NCBI RefSeq assembly: GCF_019649055.1
Contig: NW_026570235.1
Span: 868,001 to 932,000, forward strand
DNA length: 64,000 nt
Direction of reading: 5' to 3'
Source of the DNA: Paramacrobiotus metropolitanus
Taxonomy: Eukaryota; Tardigrada; Eutardigrada; Parachela; Macrobiotidae
The position numbers were made by a program, and so were the translations under genes. Of the stretch, positions 48,632 through 62,863 are shown piece by piece; the stretch's first letter is position 1, and every line of letters begins with the position of its first letter. The notes below the pieces were generated by a model that saw only the letters and a program-made list of their open reading frames with translations, was not told the origin of the DNA and searched no databases.

Positions 48632-49803
48632 CTAAATCAGATCGCAATTACTAGTGTAATTGTTGACCTGTGCTGTTACCACCTTACCCAGCGAATCGGC
48701 TGATTTCCGATCCAGCTCAGTGGATACGGGCGTATTACTGGATGCTGAGTCTCTTGCACCGAATTCCTGGTCCTCGCTGGCCTCTTCACCAACAGGAGCA
48801 GATTCAACAGAGGACGAGGCAGCGATTTCGTCCTGATTTTCCGTCGGCGTGTGACCGTTTGTTCCGTTGGTGGCGCTTTCCTCCTTAGCCACACCGTTTT
48901 CGGTTGTGCTGGCAGAATGATCGCCGTTCTGCGTTTTGTTGACTTCCACTCCCGTCCTGTCATAAAATCGATCTACTGTAGTAGTTCGGCTACCGGTACA
49001 TAACGACACTGACAAAATCGTAAAAAACTAACACCATAAAGCCGAGGAAATTAAAAACTACAGAAAATACGTAACAAAGACCGTATACTGCAATACCCTG
49101 TGTAGAAGTTAAGTACTACAGTACTTACATTTCAGCGGTTTCCATTATTGGCGAAGTATTATTGGCGAAGTCCACGTGACAGCAACACACTGAAAACAAT
49201 TTTTTATTTAAATTATTCATTCAATCAACATTATAAAAAAATTCCGGTTCAAATTCTCACCTTCTCGAAAGCTCGGAGGAATTAATCGCCGCGGTCGTAG
49301 TGCTTCTTGGGTTCAAGAAGAAGCTCGCAGATTCGACCAAGTGTAAACGGCGCGCTGCAAAAACAACAAATATGTTTCAGGCAGAACATGAACATCTTCC
49401 TTGAAACTGCAATTCAGTTCACTACAACCAAAATCTGATTCACGTTCATTAAATACTTACCAAAAACGTACATGCACTTGGGAACAGCGGGAAGCGACGC
49501 GATAGGCTGCTCTGACTCGAAGGACTTAGCGATTTGTGTAAATCTGGCAAGAACAATGGCCCTGACCTCGTCCCAAGTAAACCTAAACGCAACAGTTAAT
49601 GATGCGTCACAATTCGCAGACGGCAACAGTCAGAACGAACAAATGACAAATGCAACTCTCAACAGTCAAGTTATACGTATCCGGTACCAATAAACACTCG
49701 CTGCCTTAACTTACCCGTCGGGAACTTTATTTTTGCAGATAATCTCAAAAGGAATCCAGTGAATTTTTCAGACCGTTATCACCCTCAACGCGAGCGGAAA
49801 AAT
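48632..49803 (-). pseudogene. Decayed PP4 regulatory subunit 2-like gene
   Basis: Exon remnants: 49803-49715, 49582-49461, 49354-49261, about 49190-49130 and 48956-48632. They line up with PPP4R2: SLDSF then EIICKNKVPDG, FTWDEVRAIVLARFTQIAKS, APFTLGRICELLLEPKKHYD, FLRAFEK, then an acidic tail (NGVEVNKTQNGDHS, ESAPVGEEASEDQ). PPP4R2 targets the PP4 phosphatase. Breaks seen: an extra T in a TTTT run shifts frame within the first remnant; TAA (49282-49284) stands where the family has Lys before FLR; a 14-bp tandem duplication (49144-49171) shifts frame; the exon for the IPFDEMKERI-type segment is missing. The family match is by eye and moderate. Confidence 0.6.
49144..49171. repeat. 14-bp tandem duplication
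   Basis: The word attattggcgaagt occurs twice in direct succession (49144-49157 and 49158-49171) inside an exon remnant of the PPP4R2-like pseudogene. It shifts the frame. Confidence 0.9.
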
Positions 49804-51287
49804 CTGCAATAAAAAGAATGTATTAAAAGCGTGCGCATCGCAGTAAATTTCGAATCCTGCTCCTGATGAAAAAATTTTTTAAACCAAAACACGAAAAGGT
49901 TCTATGCAGTGAAAAAAAACGAAATGCTTCATCAGACAGCATGGACGAGTTTGTTGCCATTTATCGTAACTTTTGCGCCACTACAATCCGCTGTCTCAAC
50001 TCTGAAATTAAAGTAGACTGGTCGTATTGGCTCGTTTTCACGATTCTGCGCTTCCGTGAGGACGAAAAAGGTCATCAACTTTCTTTTTGGCTTCCACACG
50101 GAACACACCACTCTGTCTCTGACTGATTCATTTTCTGCCCATAACTAACATAAAATTTTTCAAAATGTAGACCCTGATGTGCTAACAGGAACTATAAAAT
50201 TGGCTGGGATAAAGCATAAACACTCCCAATCTCACATTTTAACTAATGCATGCTACTGCTAGTACACCAGATCGCATAATACCGATTACGATTTAATTTA
50301 TTTTTTATGTAATATATTTCGCTTATAAAAATTCAACGCAGCACATGTTCCAGTTAAGTAAGTACTATCAGACAGCTACTACTGCGCGCTGTGGAAACAG
50401 TTATGACAATCGACCGCCGGAAATGGTGCGCCAAAATTTTCTGGATTAGTGCCACAGACGCATTATGTACTAGATCGAAATAGATGCCCAGCCTCATCAA
50501 CCACACAATACACACTATAATTCCAAATCCGGCGACAAAGGCACCATACTACGCGCATAACAAAACAGAAAACTACCATATTTATCCTAAATAATAAGTT
50601 ATCTTAATCCTATTCAATCATAATGCTTAAGATCAGACGAAGAACCCGAATCGTGTAAATCGAGCCAGAGCATTGCCCCACTTAATTGTCGCTGCTCATC
50701 TCCGCCGGCTCCCAGAACTTTCTTCAGTTGATAAAGATTATCAGAATCCGACAATTCTATTCACAATTCTAAGATGTATTTTTGAAAACTTCTATTTCTC
50801 ATAAGTGTGAACATAGAAAAACAAAACATGAAAAACGTACCTTCTAAATTTCAGCGGTAAACGATGGAGAGCGAAACACCACGAAATTTCGGCGGTAAGC
50901 GATGGAGAGCGAAACACCACGAAATTTCGGCGGTAAACGATGGAGAGCGAAACACCACGAAATTTCGGCGGTAAGCGATGGAGAGCGAAACACCACGGAG
51001 CAGACTGATCGAAAATGCGAGAACGAGAGTCCCATCGACTAGTTTTGCGCAAACAGCTGTAACACACTTGGTACTTTACAATGCGGGATTCTTACTGGTT
51101 AGGGCGGAAAAATGTACGTACAACTAATTGACCATGGGCGCGGCCTGACACGGACGTCGGACGCGTATATTGTGCAGTAGTGTAAGAAAATCATTTGTAC
51201 GACAATAATCGGGAGGAATGATTTAATTTTTAATAGATCTGCAATTCTGCATTCTTCACTTCATTGAAGTTTATTCATTATTGAAAG
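49804..51287. other. Intergenic stretch before the second LSG1 copy
   Basis: I find no supported gene. A plus frame at 49866-50126 (MKKFFKPKHEKVLCSEKK) is uncharacterised and probably chance. A 38-bp tandem repeat lies at 50846-50997. No LSG1 5' exons are present here. Confidence 0.4.
50846..50997. repeat. 38-bp tandem repeat, four copies in a dimeric pattern
   Basis: The unit aaatttcggcggtaaacgat continues as ggagagcgaaacaccacg, 38 bp in all, four times in a row. Copies 1 and 3 read taaacg and copies 2 and 4 read taagcg, so the array looks like a doubled 76-bp dimer. The frames through it are repetitive and not genes. Confidence 0.93.
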
Positions 51288-51317
51288 AATCAGCTGAAAA
51301 GTAGTTTACAATTGTAG

Positions 51318-53826
51318 TGACATAGTCGTTCAGACAGTGGACGCAAGAAATCCCTTGCTGTATTATTGCGAAGATTTGGCCAAATATGTTGCTGAAATCA
51401 ATGCGGAGAAAGAGCATTTTATTTTGATCAACAAAGGCGATTTGTTGTCGGACGTGCAGCGGTAAGTGCGTTTCTGATATTAGTTATTGTGATCACTCTC
51501 TACGAGTACGAGAAGCAAACGTTAACTTTACAACTGGTGCAAGGATTATATAAACTCTGGCCAAATGGTGGTATGTACAGCAGCAGCTTCGGCTAAATTG
51601 CTTTTTGCCGAATTTTCTATTGTAGTTTGAGCTTCGTTATGATTTACACTGATGCAGGCAAACGTGGGCTGATTATTTCAACCAAGCCGGTTTAAAAGCA
51701 GCGTTCTTTTCGGCGCTCCAAGCCTCGGATGCCAACGTAGAAGTAAGCTGACGAAATCCGAAAGTTTTTATAAGTTATAACCAGTACCTGAGATGGATCT
51801 AGTAATTACTATAGATAGGTAGTTTTGTTTGTTGCTCCTACATTGTTGGTTATCTACAGATCCTCCAAAAAATTAGCGAAGAACAGGTGGAAAATATTTC
51901 CAGTGAATCCGACGAAGATGACGAAACCGACACGTCCGTGGAAAGTTCAGAGTCCGACAGCGAGGATTTTCAGAACGAAGAAAGTTCTGAAAGCGCAGAT
52001 CAGTCGGATCGGTTTAAGACCCTTGTACCGGACGATTCCGAATGTCGCGGCGGTTCTACAGAAGGTGCCACAGCACCTCTTATAGCGGCAGTTCAAGAAT
52101 CCTATCAATGTTCCAAACGTGTCTTGTCAAGGGATGATCTACTGGAACTGTTCCGAATATTGCGTCAATCAGAAAATACCTTCATGGCAGATGTTACTAC
52201 TGTTGGATTCGTAAGTTCTCCTCGTGACTTGCTTATCAGTATCCCGACCGGCAGTCATCTGTATTTTGATGGATAGGTTGGATATCCCAACGTAGGAAAA
52301 AGTTCCACCCTTAATGCTCTCATGCAGCACAAGAGGGTATCCGTATCGGCTACACCAGGAAAGACAAAACACTTTCAGGTATGGCTTCCATGTAGTGACT
52401 GTGTCGTAAATGAAAAAGTTTGTATACATATTATGATTTGGGCTCATTAACGTACAAATGGGTGTTGAAATTACTGCCGTTCTTGGTTGTTAAGAAAAGC
52501 AGTTTATTGGAAAATGTGTTATCTGAAATTATTTTGAACAATAAAATGTTCATGATACGCAGTATTACGCATTCGTTCGGATACTCACTCGTCAAAAGTT
52601 CAACTGTTTATACCGAAATTTCCGCTCGTAGACCACGCATGTGGATAAAACCTTAATGCTCTGTGATTGCCCGGGATTGGTCATGCCTTCCTTTGCCTCC
52701 AGTGCGGCGGATATGATATGTAATGGAATTTTGCCTGTTGACCAACTGCGGGATCCTCTACCGCCAGTAAATCTAGTAAGAAAACATTTTGGTGAAAGTT
52801 TGAATCCTATGTTCATGGAATACCACACGCGTATCAGCAATATCGTGTTCGCAGATCTGCTCGAGAATTCCCAGAAGCGCTCTTGAAAGTAAATATGGGA
52901 TTCAGTTGCCATTTGTTAAAGAATATGGCGTGGATTATGAAATAATTCCACCGCCTACTGCGGAAGAATTTCTTAATGCTTACGCAAGTGAGTAATGTCG
53001 TGTCGAACTACAGTTCGTGAAAACACGGTCGTATTCTTGTCAGGCATGCGGGGATTTGTGACAGCTCGGGCACTTCCTGATATCTCACGAGCTGCACGAC
53101 ATATTCTGAAAGATTATATAAACGTGAGTATTTTAGCCTGTAAGTGGCAAAATGAAGTCTATTCTGACTGCTGTTGAATTTCCTCTAAATACGGAGTATT
53201 TGCTGAAATGTTTGTCCTTCAAGTTGGTATGTCTCATTCCATTTTTTAAATAGGGCGAATTGCTTTACTGCCATGCTCCACCCGGTGTTAACCAGGACAC
53301 ATATCCCACGAATGAAACCGACACAGAACTTCAGTCAACTGATTCGGGAGTCCAAAATGAGGAAAAGCATCAAACTGCGGAAAGTGTTTTGGTTTCCAGT
53401 GCGTCCACGCTACCGGCTGAGTTATCGACAGTATGTGTAAATGTACACTCACCATCAGACACTGCAAATGCGCGGACAGTGCAAGAGATCGCGAGTGCAT
53501 TTCTTGATCCAGTGGTTGTTTAATGTGTCTGGTTCGTTTTATAGAATACACGAAGTGGAAGAGTCGACAGGGAGTTTTCGCTGAGGTTGGTTTTTGTATT
53601 GTCGGCCAGCAGATTCCTTTGCGATGCATAGCTGGCTTGAGTAGCTTCTGGTAATTATCGCTAATTTCTGCAGAGTGGAGCTGGAATTTACGAGAAGCGT
53701 GGTGGAATCAATAAGGTACGCGGACCGGTGCCCGCAGTGCCAGGGGATTCGCCGGCAAAAAAACACTTCAAAAAGAACAAGAAAGAAAAAGTTCGACGTA
53801 CTTTTCGCCATTTAGATGTGCATTAA
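51318..53826 (+). pseudogene. LSG1: LSG1 copy B, 5' truncated
   Basis: Exons 6-14 only: 51318-51461, 51658-51742, 51860-52210, 52277-52378, 52632-52775, 52855-52987, 53044-53123, 53254-53514 and 53674-53826. The GTPase core (NKGD, GYPNVGKSS, DCPG) and tail are in one open frame, including exon 8 with six A, but the five N-terminal exons are absent and no substitute start is seen. VQIVDARNP has become VQTVDARNP. An AATAAA follows at 53895. It cannot give full LSG1. It could be a 5'-truncated pseudogene or, if the assembly is wrong, the good half of a collapsed locus. Confidence 0.88.
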
Positions 53827-53894
53827 TTGATTAGTTTATTTGGAGTTGCCAGTTTGCAGTCAGACAGCAAATTATCTTGCATATGAATTTGTTA

Positions 53895-53900
53895 AATAAA
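53895..53900 (+). terminator. Polyadenylation signal of LSG1 copy B
   Basis: An AATAAA lies 69 bp past the stop. The same position in copy A (44632-44637) reads AATGAA. Confidence 0.65.
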
Positions 53901-54636
53901 CGTTTTTCCTACAGTTGCATCGGGAATACTTCATTTTGAAATCCGGTTTCGTACCGATGTGTTCTTAAAAGCTCAAATCGTTTATAATCATAAGAAGAAA
54001 ATACGAAGGTTTACACAATTTGCGTGTTCGAATCAGCTGCGAGCCTGCGACGATACGCTAGGCGAATCTTCGGGATCTGTATGCTATGTCACGATGGGGC
54101 TTAATTTTTAAATGAGCTTGCCGTAATCTATACATTTTTCGCAGTGTGCTTGCGAAAGATCAATAGATTTTAGAGAATTAATTAATGTCAGTCGTGAGAA
54201 AAAATTACAGTACTGTACTGTAAATTTAACATGCAAACTCACTCTACAGGTGTAGCGTACTGATAACGTGCGTATCTTCAACTGCAGTTCCGTGCGGTCG
54301 TGCTAGTGTTATGGAATTATGAGTGCTTGCAGATATGCCCCCCTTGGTAAGGGGTATATCTTGCAGCTTGCCTACGAATAATACACGCACACGGAAATAC
54401 AGAATCTGATGTGAAATGTTTTTGGTTTTAATTAAGGTTAAAACATCGTTTTTGGACAATTTTGGTTGATTGATTGATCTAGTTGATTAGACCTTTACAG
54501 TTAGAGTGAGTTACTGACTTAATTCTGGGTTCTGGCGAAACTATTAATTTAATTAGGATTTGTTTGGTGACGATTTAATCTGCGCCATTTCGGGCATCGA
54601 TTTTCGCATCTACGTTGCATTGGGGAGATTTGAACG

Positions 54637-55928
<1,292 letters not shown>

Positions 55929-56830
55929 CCCGCATGGAGAACGGCACTGCGGACGAGACTGTCAAAAATGGAAGCGCGGAAGAGCCGACTACGGAATCGA
56001 AGCCCGAAACTAACGGTAACCATGAAGTAGCGCCTGCCAAAGGGGAAGAAGCGAAGGCGGATACTGGCGCAAAAGAGAAGGATGAATCTGTTGTCGTCGG
56101 CGAAGGCACTGCTGTGTAATCCTGCTCCGTCGGTACGTGTTCATATTTCATAATCAAAAATTAATGCTTGTACGATATTAAGGTCTAACGACAGATACTC
56201 ACGGTACATTGTTAAGGAAACTAACCGTGACACGGGTGTGGACCGAGAGCAATTCGAGAAGTTTAGGACTGCCCATATTTGTAATTGGCAGATTTAAGGC
56301 GTTTTCGTACATTTTCTTTGTTTTACAGGCTGATCAACGCTTCGATAATTCATGCGCGTCCTCACTCATGAACCTCGCTCTAACGGATCTTCACAGCTTC
56401 TGCCCTAATTTGTAATTTTTACTGTTTATATTCATGGAAGGATTATTGAGGCATTCCTGTTCGCGTTTTAAGTGGTCTGGCTGAACTGTAATAAGTAAGC
56501 AAGCACATCAGTAGCTCAGTGGCTAGTTATGTAGCGAACGTTATGTATAGGTACTTTTTGCTTAGTCGCGGCTGCGTTTTTTTGCGTATTTGTTCCTGTC
56601 AAAAGCGATCCGATTTTGTTTTCTATCCAGTACTGGTTTTCCTTTTTTGGCATTTGTATTAAACATCTGTACAATTAAATTAGTTACCGTGCTTTGCAGT
56701 TGATGCGCTGCGTAACACTAGTACAGTAACAGTCGTCAACCGTTTTGAACACAAAGCATAATTATAATAAAGTAACGATGAAATTGAATTTCATGAAACA
56801 AACAGGAACAACAAAATAAAACCCACTGTA

Positions 56831-57856
56831 TTAAAATTCAAGACATCTACGCACTAAAACCGAATCCGTTGGATATGGCCTCACGGCTTTTTGAACGGGA
56901 GTAGTGATATTTTCCAAATCACACTTGTGGCCGACCAGCGTAGTCAAAGACTGCAAACAGAAAAGCCCAAAGTACTTATATTACTGACTGCTCGCATAAT
57001 CGGAATTAATAATTCACAGCATTCCGAGAATGGTCACTACCGTCTACCAGCGAAAAACACCCTCAACCGATTCGAACAAGCTGATTATCAAACTTTCGCA
57101 TTTTCCTGACACCTACTCGAAATGTCCGCGGCTCCCAAATGCCAAAATCGGCCAAGATTTTCCGGTTCAGTAAGATATTCATCTGTATAAAGCGCAGAAC
57201 AGGAAATAAAATTTCAGTCTCAGAGACACATCACAAACTGGTTCATCAGGTCTCCCGATTGTTGTGCAGCATTTATGTATGTATGATCAACTAAAAAACC
57301 GCATACCTTAGCGAGATTTTCCATGTACTGTTCGTAGGGAAGACCAAAAGGCGTCAAAGCTCCTTCCATCCTTGTGATGCGAAGCTACAATATTAGGCAA
57401 TTGCAATTTGAATGCATGCATCTACAATCATATTTCTTATTCATAATGAACAAGATGCGATTAATGCCAAATATAATATATCACTACAACACACAACTGA
57501 CAACGTTCTCGAAATGCACCAGAAAAATACCTACTTACACCTTACTACTTACATATCGCTTCTCTCGACTCGTCATGTGTCGACCCCACGCTGCGAGAAG
57601 AAGTTGTTTTTCCAACTGTGTCCTCATAAGCGTCCAACAATTCCTACGTCGACCTTTCATGTACTGCAAGCATCGGTTTGAAATAAGAAAATATCCAAGA
57701 TTTTGAAGACAAACAGCATAAACTATCGGTAGTGTGTGCACTTACGGCCGCCAAACGAAAATGCGGTTTCTTCCTGAAGAACTGTTCGGGAGCTGGATGT
57801 TTTGGCGTCCACAAAAACTGGTTCCGCACGGCGCTTAAAATGGACGAGAGCTTCAT
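56831..57856 (-). CDS. MRPL20: Mitochondrial large-subunit ribosomal protein bL20m
   Basis: Five exons: 57856-57746, 57663-57553, 57384-57307, 57182-57117 and 56950-56831, giving 161 residues (human 149). Seen: a start MKLSSILSAVRNQFLWTPKH, then FFRKKPHFRLAA and YMKGRRRNCWTLMRTQLEKQ, matching the basic RNA-binding N-terminus of bL20, then LRITRMEGALTPFGLPYEQY and MNILLNRKILADFGIWEPRTF, corresponding to the conserved LNRKVLADLAIYEP region, and SLTTLVGHKCDLEN. It is a structural protein of the mitochondrial 39S subunit. A 3' half-copy in opposite orientation is at 44979-45552. Confidence 0.88.
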
Positions 57857-58580
57857 TGTGAAAATCTGATTACAAAGCTGTCTTACGGAAAAGGGCTAAA
57901 ACAGAACACCGTTCGAGCAATAAGAAAAAGAATTAAAATTAGTAAGGCTAAAAGCCTTCAAAAGTTCTCGTAATTTTTGTATTGGCTTAACAAACCGGAA
58001 ATTGTTTATCTGCGCATTGTAATGCCCCAGCCCGACACCGCAGGCGGTAGTCCATTGATTTAAACGTATTTAACCTCTTCAAGGCTTCAAGCTTTAGCTG
58101 ATCCACCGCTGTGGCGGCTCTGCCGTTCAAGTTCGTAGGATTTACGAAGTACAGTACATACATACTTTACAATTAATGCCCATTTCGAATTTTAAAAGAA
58201 TTTTGCAGACGGGCGCCGGTACCGTTGAACACACTATGAAATTATTAATTTTTTATTATTCAACTGTATTTTTCGAAGAGGAATCTTAAAAAAATTTGTC
58301 AGCTCCAACTGTTTCACGGGCTATTCCAACATAACAATTCTTAACCGGGTTAACCCACTACTGAAGTATACATATATTTACATAACTTACAAAATGGCTC
58401 CCTCTCAGCCTCCACGTATTTTGTTATCCCATTTTCGTCACAGCCCTCTTTGAGACACAAGATTTTTGAGTTGGTCGCTCGAAACTTCGAAGCATATTTT
58501 TATTCAAATTTGTAAATATAGTATCTAAATAATCTGACAGTGGGAACAGTGTCGTTAACTCATCAAAAGCAAACCAACAA
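57857..58580. other. Gap between MRPL20 and GTF3C3
   Basis: About 0.7 kb with no gene seen. It holds the MRPL20 promoter side and the GTF3C3 3' UTR. Confidence 0.5.
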
Positions 58581-61500
58581 TCACAGATTAATCTGCCGAT
58601 TAAAATTGACAGCTGTTGATAAACCGCGAATATTTTTCCAGTGTAACTTGTCAGTATAAAGATCGGCAACCTGGACTGGTTGCTTCAAACGCACATAAAT
58701 CGCCCGTAGGTTGTAAGCCGCTTCGAAAGCACAATCAAAATACAGCCTTTCTTCTTTGGAAGCTGTACTTGAGGAAATTTGGGACAATCTCAAGCATTCT
58801 TTGTAATAAACGATCGCCGACGCTAAATCCCCGTATAAGTGACCTGCGCGACCCTTGTTGTACATCACTTCTGGACATAGACCTCGCCGTAAAGCATACT
58901 TCTCCATAAACATCATGCCCAGACTGTAGATCTGAGATCGTTTCGTCAAATGGAATTGTGCGGATATTCTAACATATAGAAGTCCAAGGTTCAACAAAAC
59001 CTGCCAGGAAGCATCGTTGATTCCTTCGTTTTTGGCGATCATTGAATACTGAAAAATAAAAACCCTAAACCGTTAATTAGTAATATACAACATAGTAAAT
59101 ACTGCACGAGTACTAGAAGGCAGCAGTAATAATAAATAATTTAGTAACGTCACAGTATTTCAAATTTGACGTCCAAAAATATTACTATAATGCAGTAAAT
59201 TTAACAGTTTTAACTGACATGGTCTTCAGTTCGTAAGTAATATTGCAATTTGTAGAAAAAGTCAAACCAGCAACGTCCCAACACTTTCTGCGTACGAGAC
59301 TACGAGGCTACGATACAAGATTCAGAGCAAATGATATTTTTCCAGTGACACACTTATATTTTTCCAAATGATCTACTTATAGTAGCAATTAGTAAGTAAC
59401 ACAAGCAGCGTCACAACGTACCAGATCTAATGCGTGGCGGGATTGCCCTCGTCGCAGCGAATCATTGGCAATAAACATAGTGATTTCCTTCGAATATCCG
59501 TAATTCTTGCACCATCTGGTCGCCCACTTCATCAACGGTATAGTATGTTTCACCTGCGATACCAGTAAATAAAACAAATTCCAGACAGGCACACTGTAAT
59601 CCGCTTGCTTCTTTGAGATGAGCTGGTCACGGAAGTAACCAACGGCGAAGCGCAAATTTTTTTTTAGATAATACAACCCAGTGATGATACCTAACTTCAT
59701 TATGTCAACTTTCTCAGGAAAAGGTCGGAAGTCCGCAGTGCACAAGGCATGGAAGGTTATCACCAGAAACTCCTCATACTGCCGACTGTCCAGAGCGATT
59801 CGACAGCCTTCTACACATATATCCCAAAAATCTTCTAACGGTACGTCCTCCGTGGCAATAGCTGGGGCGTATAATAAGTAATCTTTCAAATTCTGTTCAA
59901 CTCGGAATGGACTTCCTTCCAGCTTATCGATAATGCGTTCCGGCACTATTTCGTCCAAATGGGCGAATGTCGAGGTCACCAAATCTACAGAACATCGCAA
60001 CATCTCCATTTTATCGTCACGTAGTTTCTGTTCCATGTAGTTCTCGAAAATCCTTTTTTGCAACAAGATGGTGCGTTGCCTTCCCTCAACAGTTCCGATA
60101 TTTTTCGAACTAGGTACCGGTAATCCAAGTTTCAAAATCCTGAACCGCGCGGTACGGAAAGACGGTTTAAGCGAAACTGCCCTGTTGTAAGCGTGCAGGG
60201 CTTGTTTGATATCGTTCAGTCTCTCAAATATAAGTCCTAGTTGATAGTAAAACTCAGGAGACTGAAATTCCGGATGCAACTGCAAACGTTCCATCAGCGA
60301 CCGCGCATGCATCACCATATCTTTTCCCAACAGAACATTGGCCAGGTGCAGGTATATCTTGCTCTTCCTGTAAACAAAAGTCCAATAAACGAATGTGCCA
60401 CTGAAATGAAAAATCCAAAAAACGAAAATGAAATGCATTCAAAAATTGTAATGATAACAAAACCGGTATCGCTTCAGCCTATAGCTGGCTAAATTAAGTA
60501 TCTATTATGTAATTAACGGTAAAAAATTTAATACGGTATGCCACAATTGCAGCGGCATGCCGTATTAGATCACAAAATCCCGAATAGAGAAATTCCAAAA
60601 TTTCAAACGTGGAAAATTCAGGTCTACTACAGCAAAACAGAACCACACTATTCAGTCTATTTGCCACCATAAACGCGGATTTTCACTACATAATGATACT
60701 TAACTTGTTCATTAGGAACTGGTAACGCATACATACAACTAACAACAGTACAGATACGAGAGTATAATCATCTTCACAACACAAATAAAAAAACGGCGCA
60801 AAAATTTATTGTCGAAAATTTACAATCACAACGCATGTCAGGTTTACCCCAAATTAATAGCGCCCAAAATGCCTTTCTGTAGAAGTTGTTCGATATTGGA
60901 GGAGATGCCAAAATCCAGCATAACAATACAAGCCGCTGCAATCAAAGCAGCAGAACTTCCGTCCTTTACCGTAGCGCTTGGAAAATCGGTTAAGGAGAAC
61001 GTTCCGGACGCATCGCGGACGTCCAGCAGTATTACGCCTAACTCGATCAGAAACTGTGCAGCTCGTTCCGATTGTTTCGTTTGCAGCAGCACCTCCACAA
61101 AAACCGTAAGAACAGATTCTGGCAAATCGTTATTCGGAATCCTCTGTGGGACGAATTTCTCCAAGAAAATCAAAACATCTTGCGGTCTTTTCTCTGCATA
61201 AAGCCACTGCATCACGTTCACGGCCAGGGAGTAATCCGGTTGTAAACCACTCCACAATTCCGCCAAAAACAAGCGACTTCTATATTTGTTGACCAAGAAA
61301 GCTTCCGAGGGCTAAAAAATAAAAACATCAGTAAAACTCACAAGACGGCAATGAATTATGCAGCACATAAAGCTAAGCCATTAAAATAAAATTAAAAAAT
61401 GCAGATAAATAAAATTAAACAAATGCACATAAATAAAACTAATAAGACTAATTAATCTTGCTTAAGTTAATTCATGTTACCATGTGCAGGAATACGACTT

Positions 61501-62045
61501 ACGTCTAGCAGTGATAGAAGACGTCTCAATTCCACCGCGACGTTTGCAAGATTACCGACATTCATTTTAATAATATGTTTGAGCGCATGAATCTGTTCCT
61601 CGTCGTCTTCCAGAATATCAGCAACTTCCGCATAACGATTCCACGCTTCGATATATCTCGGATGCAATTTCACCGCCGCTTTACAGCAGCTCAAGGCTTC
61701 GTGTGGTTTGCCTAAATTCTGATAGCAGTCCGCCATGATGTCGTGCAAAGGCGCATAGTTCTTTACACTCTTGGCAATATCCTTGAAGATCTGTAAAGCT
61801 CCGTGGTAATCCTTCTCCAAATATAAATCGGTTGATCTTTTATACACCATAGCGAACATGTCCGGCAGTTGTGGTAGTTTCTTGACTTTCTGGTTGCTTT
61901 CATCCATTGCTGATGGAGCATCCTTTTCCGCTTTGGCATCGTCGAACTCATCGTCCTCTTCCTCGAAACCGCCATAATCCTCGTCATCAAAGACCTCAAG
62001 TACCGATGACATACGCCCAGAAACCGCCGCAGCGTTCGTATTCAT
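58581..62045 (-). CDS. GTF3C3: TFIIIC subunit 3 (TFIIIC102), TPR protein
   Basis: Four exons: 62045-61503, 61311-60848, 60367-59422 and 59048-58581, giving 806 residues (human 886). After an acidic N-terminus (FDDEDYGGFEEEDDEFDDAK) come tetratricopeptide repeats: YLEKDYHGALQIFKDIAKSV, APLHDIMADCYQNLGKPHEA, YIEAWNRYAEVADILEDDEE, then KSKIYLHLANVLLGKDMVMH, EFYYQLGLIFERLNDIKQAL and, near the C-terminus, CPEVMYNKGRAGHLYGDLAS. Order and spacing match GTF3C3. It is part of the tauA module of TFIIIC, bridging promoter recognition to TFIIIB at tRNA and other Pol III genes. The C-terminal 25 residues are less conserved. The start is the first ATG of the acidic exon. Confidence 0.93.
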
Positions 62046-62863
62046 TTTGATTCAAACTTTGAATCAAAATGATCTTGCTCTGAATTTCCAAGCAAGGGTT
62101 GTATAAGATCAGGAAATCAAAAGTACCACAGACCTCGTTGATAAACCTCATCCCACATGCTACATGCAGACAACATTAAACAAAAATTAATGTATTCACT
62201 ATTCAGGTACAGTACTGTATTTATCCACTATTACCAACCTATTACCACATCATTGAGTCATCGCGTATCGTCCCAATGCCGCGCCAGTGGTCACTTGGGT
62301 TGTACTGTACGTTTTTCCGCCAATGGCGGAAAAATAAGCATACAGGCTGATGATACAGCCGAGATAATTAAGTATTCGAAAAATTTTTACTACTAGTACT
62401 CTACTACTTTATATACAGCATTTACAGTGTTTAGGTGTTTAGTGCTTAGTGCTTACTACCATACTATTAAACCATAAGCAGGTTGATGGTTGTACGACTG
62501 CACCTGATTTCGAAAGCGGCGGCAGAAGCTGACAGACGGGCGGAACCTTCCGATGGACCGATGGTGAAATAAAAGTGTTTTAGTCGGTAATTTTTTTGAT
62601 TGGGAGCGGGAATTTGACTTTCGAAGTTACTGCCTTGAGTGCCTTCAACCGTTTTTTGTGCATCTCTCACCCAGCCTGTGCGAATTCACCCACCTTTACA
62701 GTTTACGAGTTACAGGAAGCTTGCGAGTTACACTACCAGGAACGCTATTCAGGCAAGTTAACGAAATTTTGAGTTATTCCGAGTTACGGTACCATCAAGA
62801 ATACGAATACATACAAAATTTGTGAGTTTCGTTAGCTTTTTCTTGTAGTGCCGTCCAGTGACC
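62046..62863. promoter_or_regulatory. Divergent upstream region
   Basis: This 818-bp interval separates GTF3C3 (minus) from the next gene (plus). No specific motif is convincing. Words of the type tacagtactgta, frequent throughout the window, occur near 62209. Confidence 0.35.

Larger units (their letters stand above)
51288..54149. repeat. Direct segmental duplication of LSG1 3' region (copy B)
   Basis: This is a near-identical copy of 41714-44855, about 1-3 percent different by eye in exons. It lacks the 281-bp MITE of copy A and has an extra 18 bp near 54119. The left edge falls at aatcagctgaaaa in the intron before exon 6, and the right edge at cgcagtgtgc past the gene. Confidence 0.95.
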
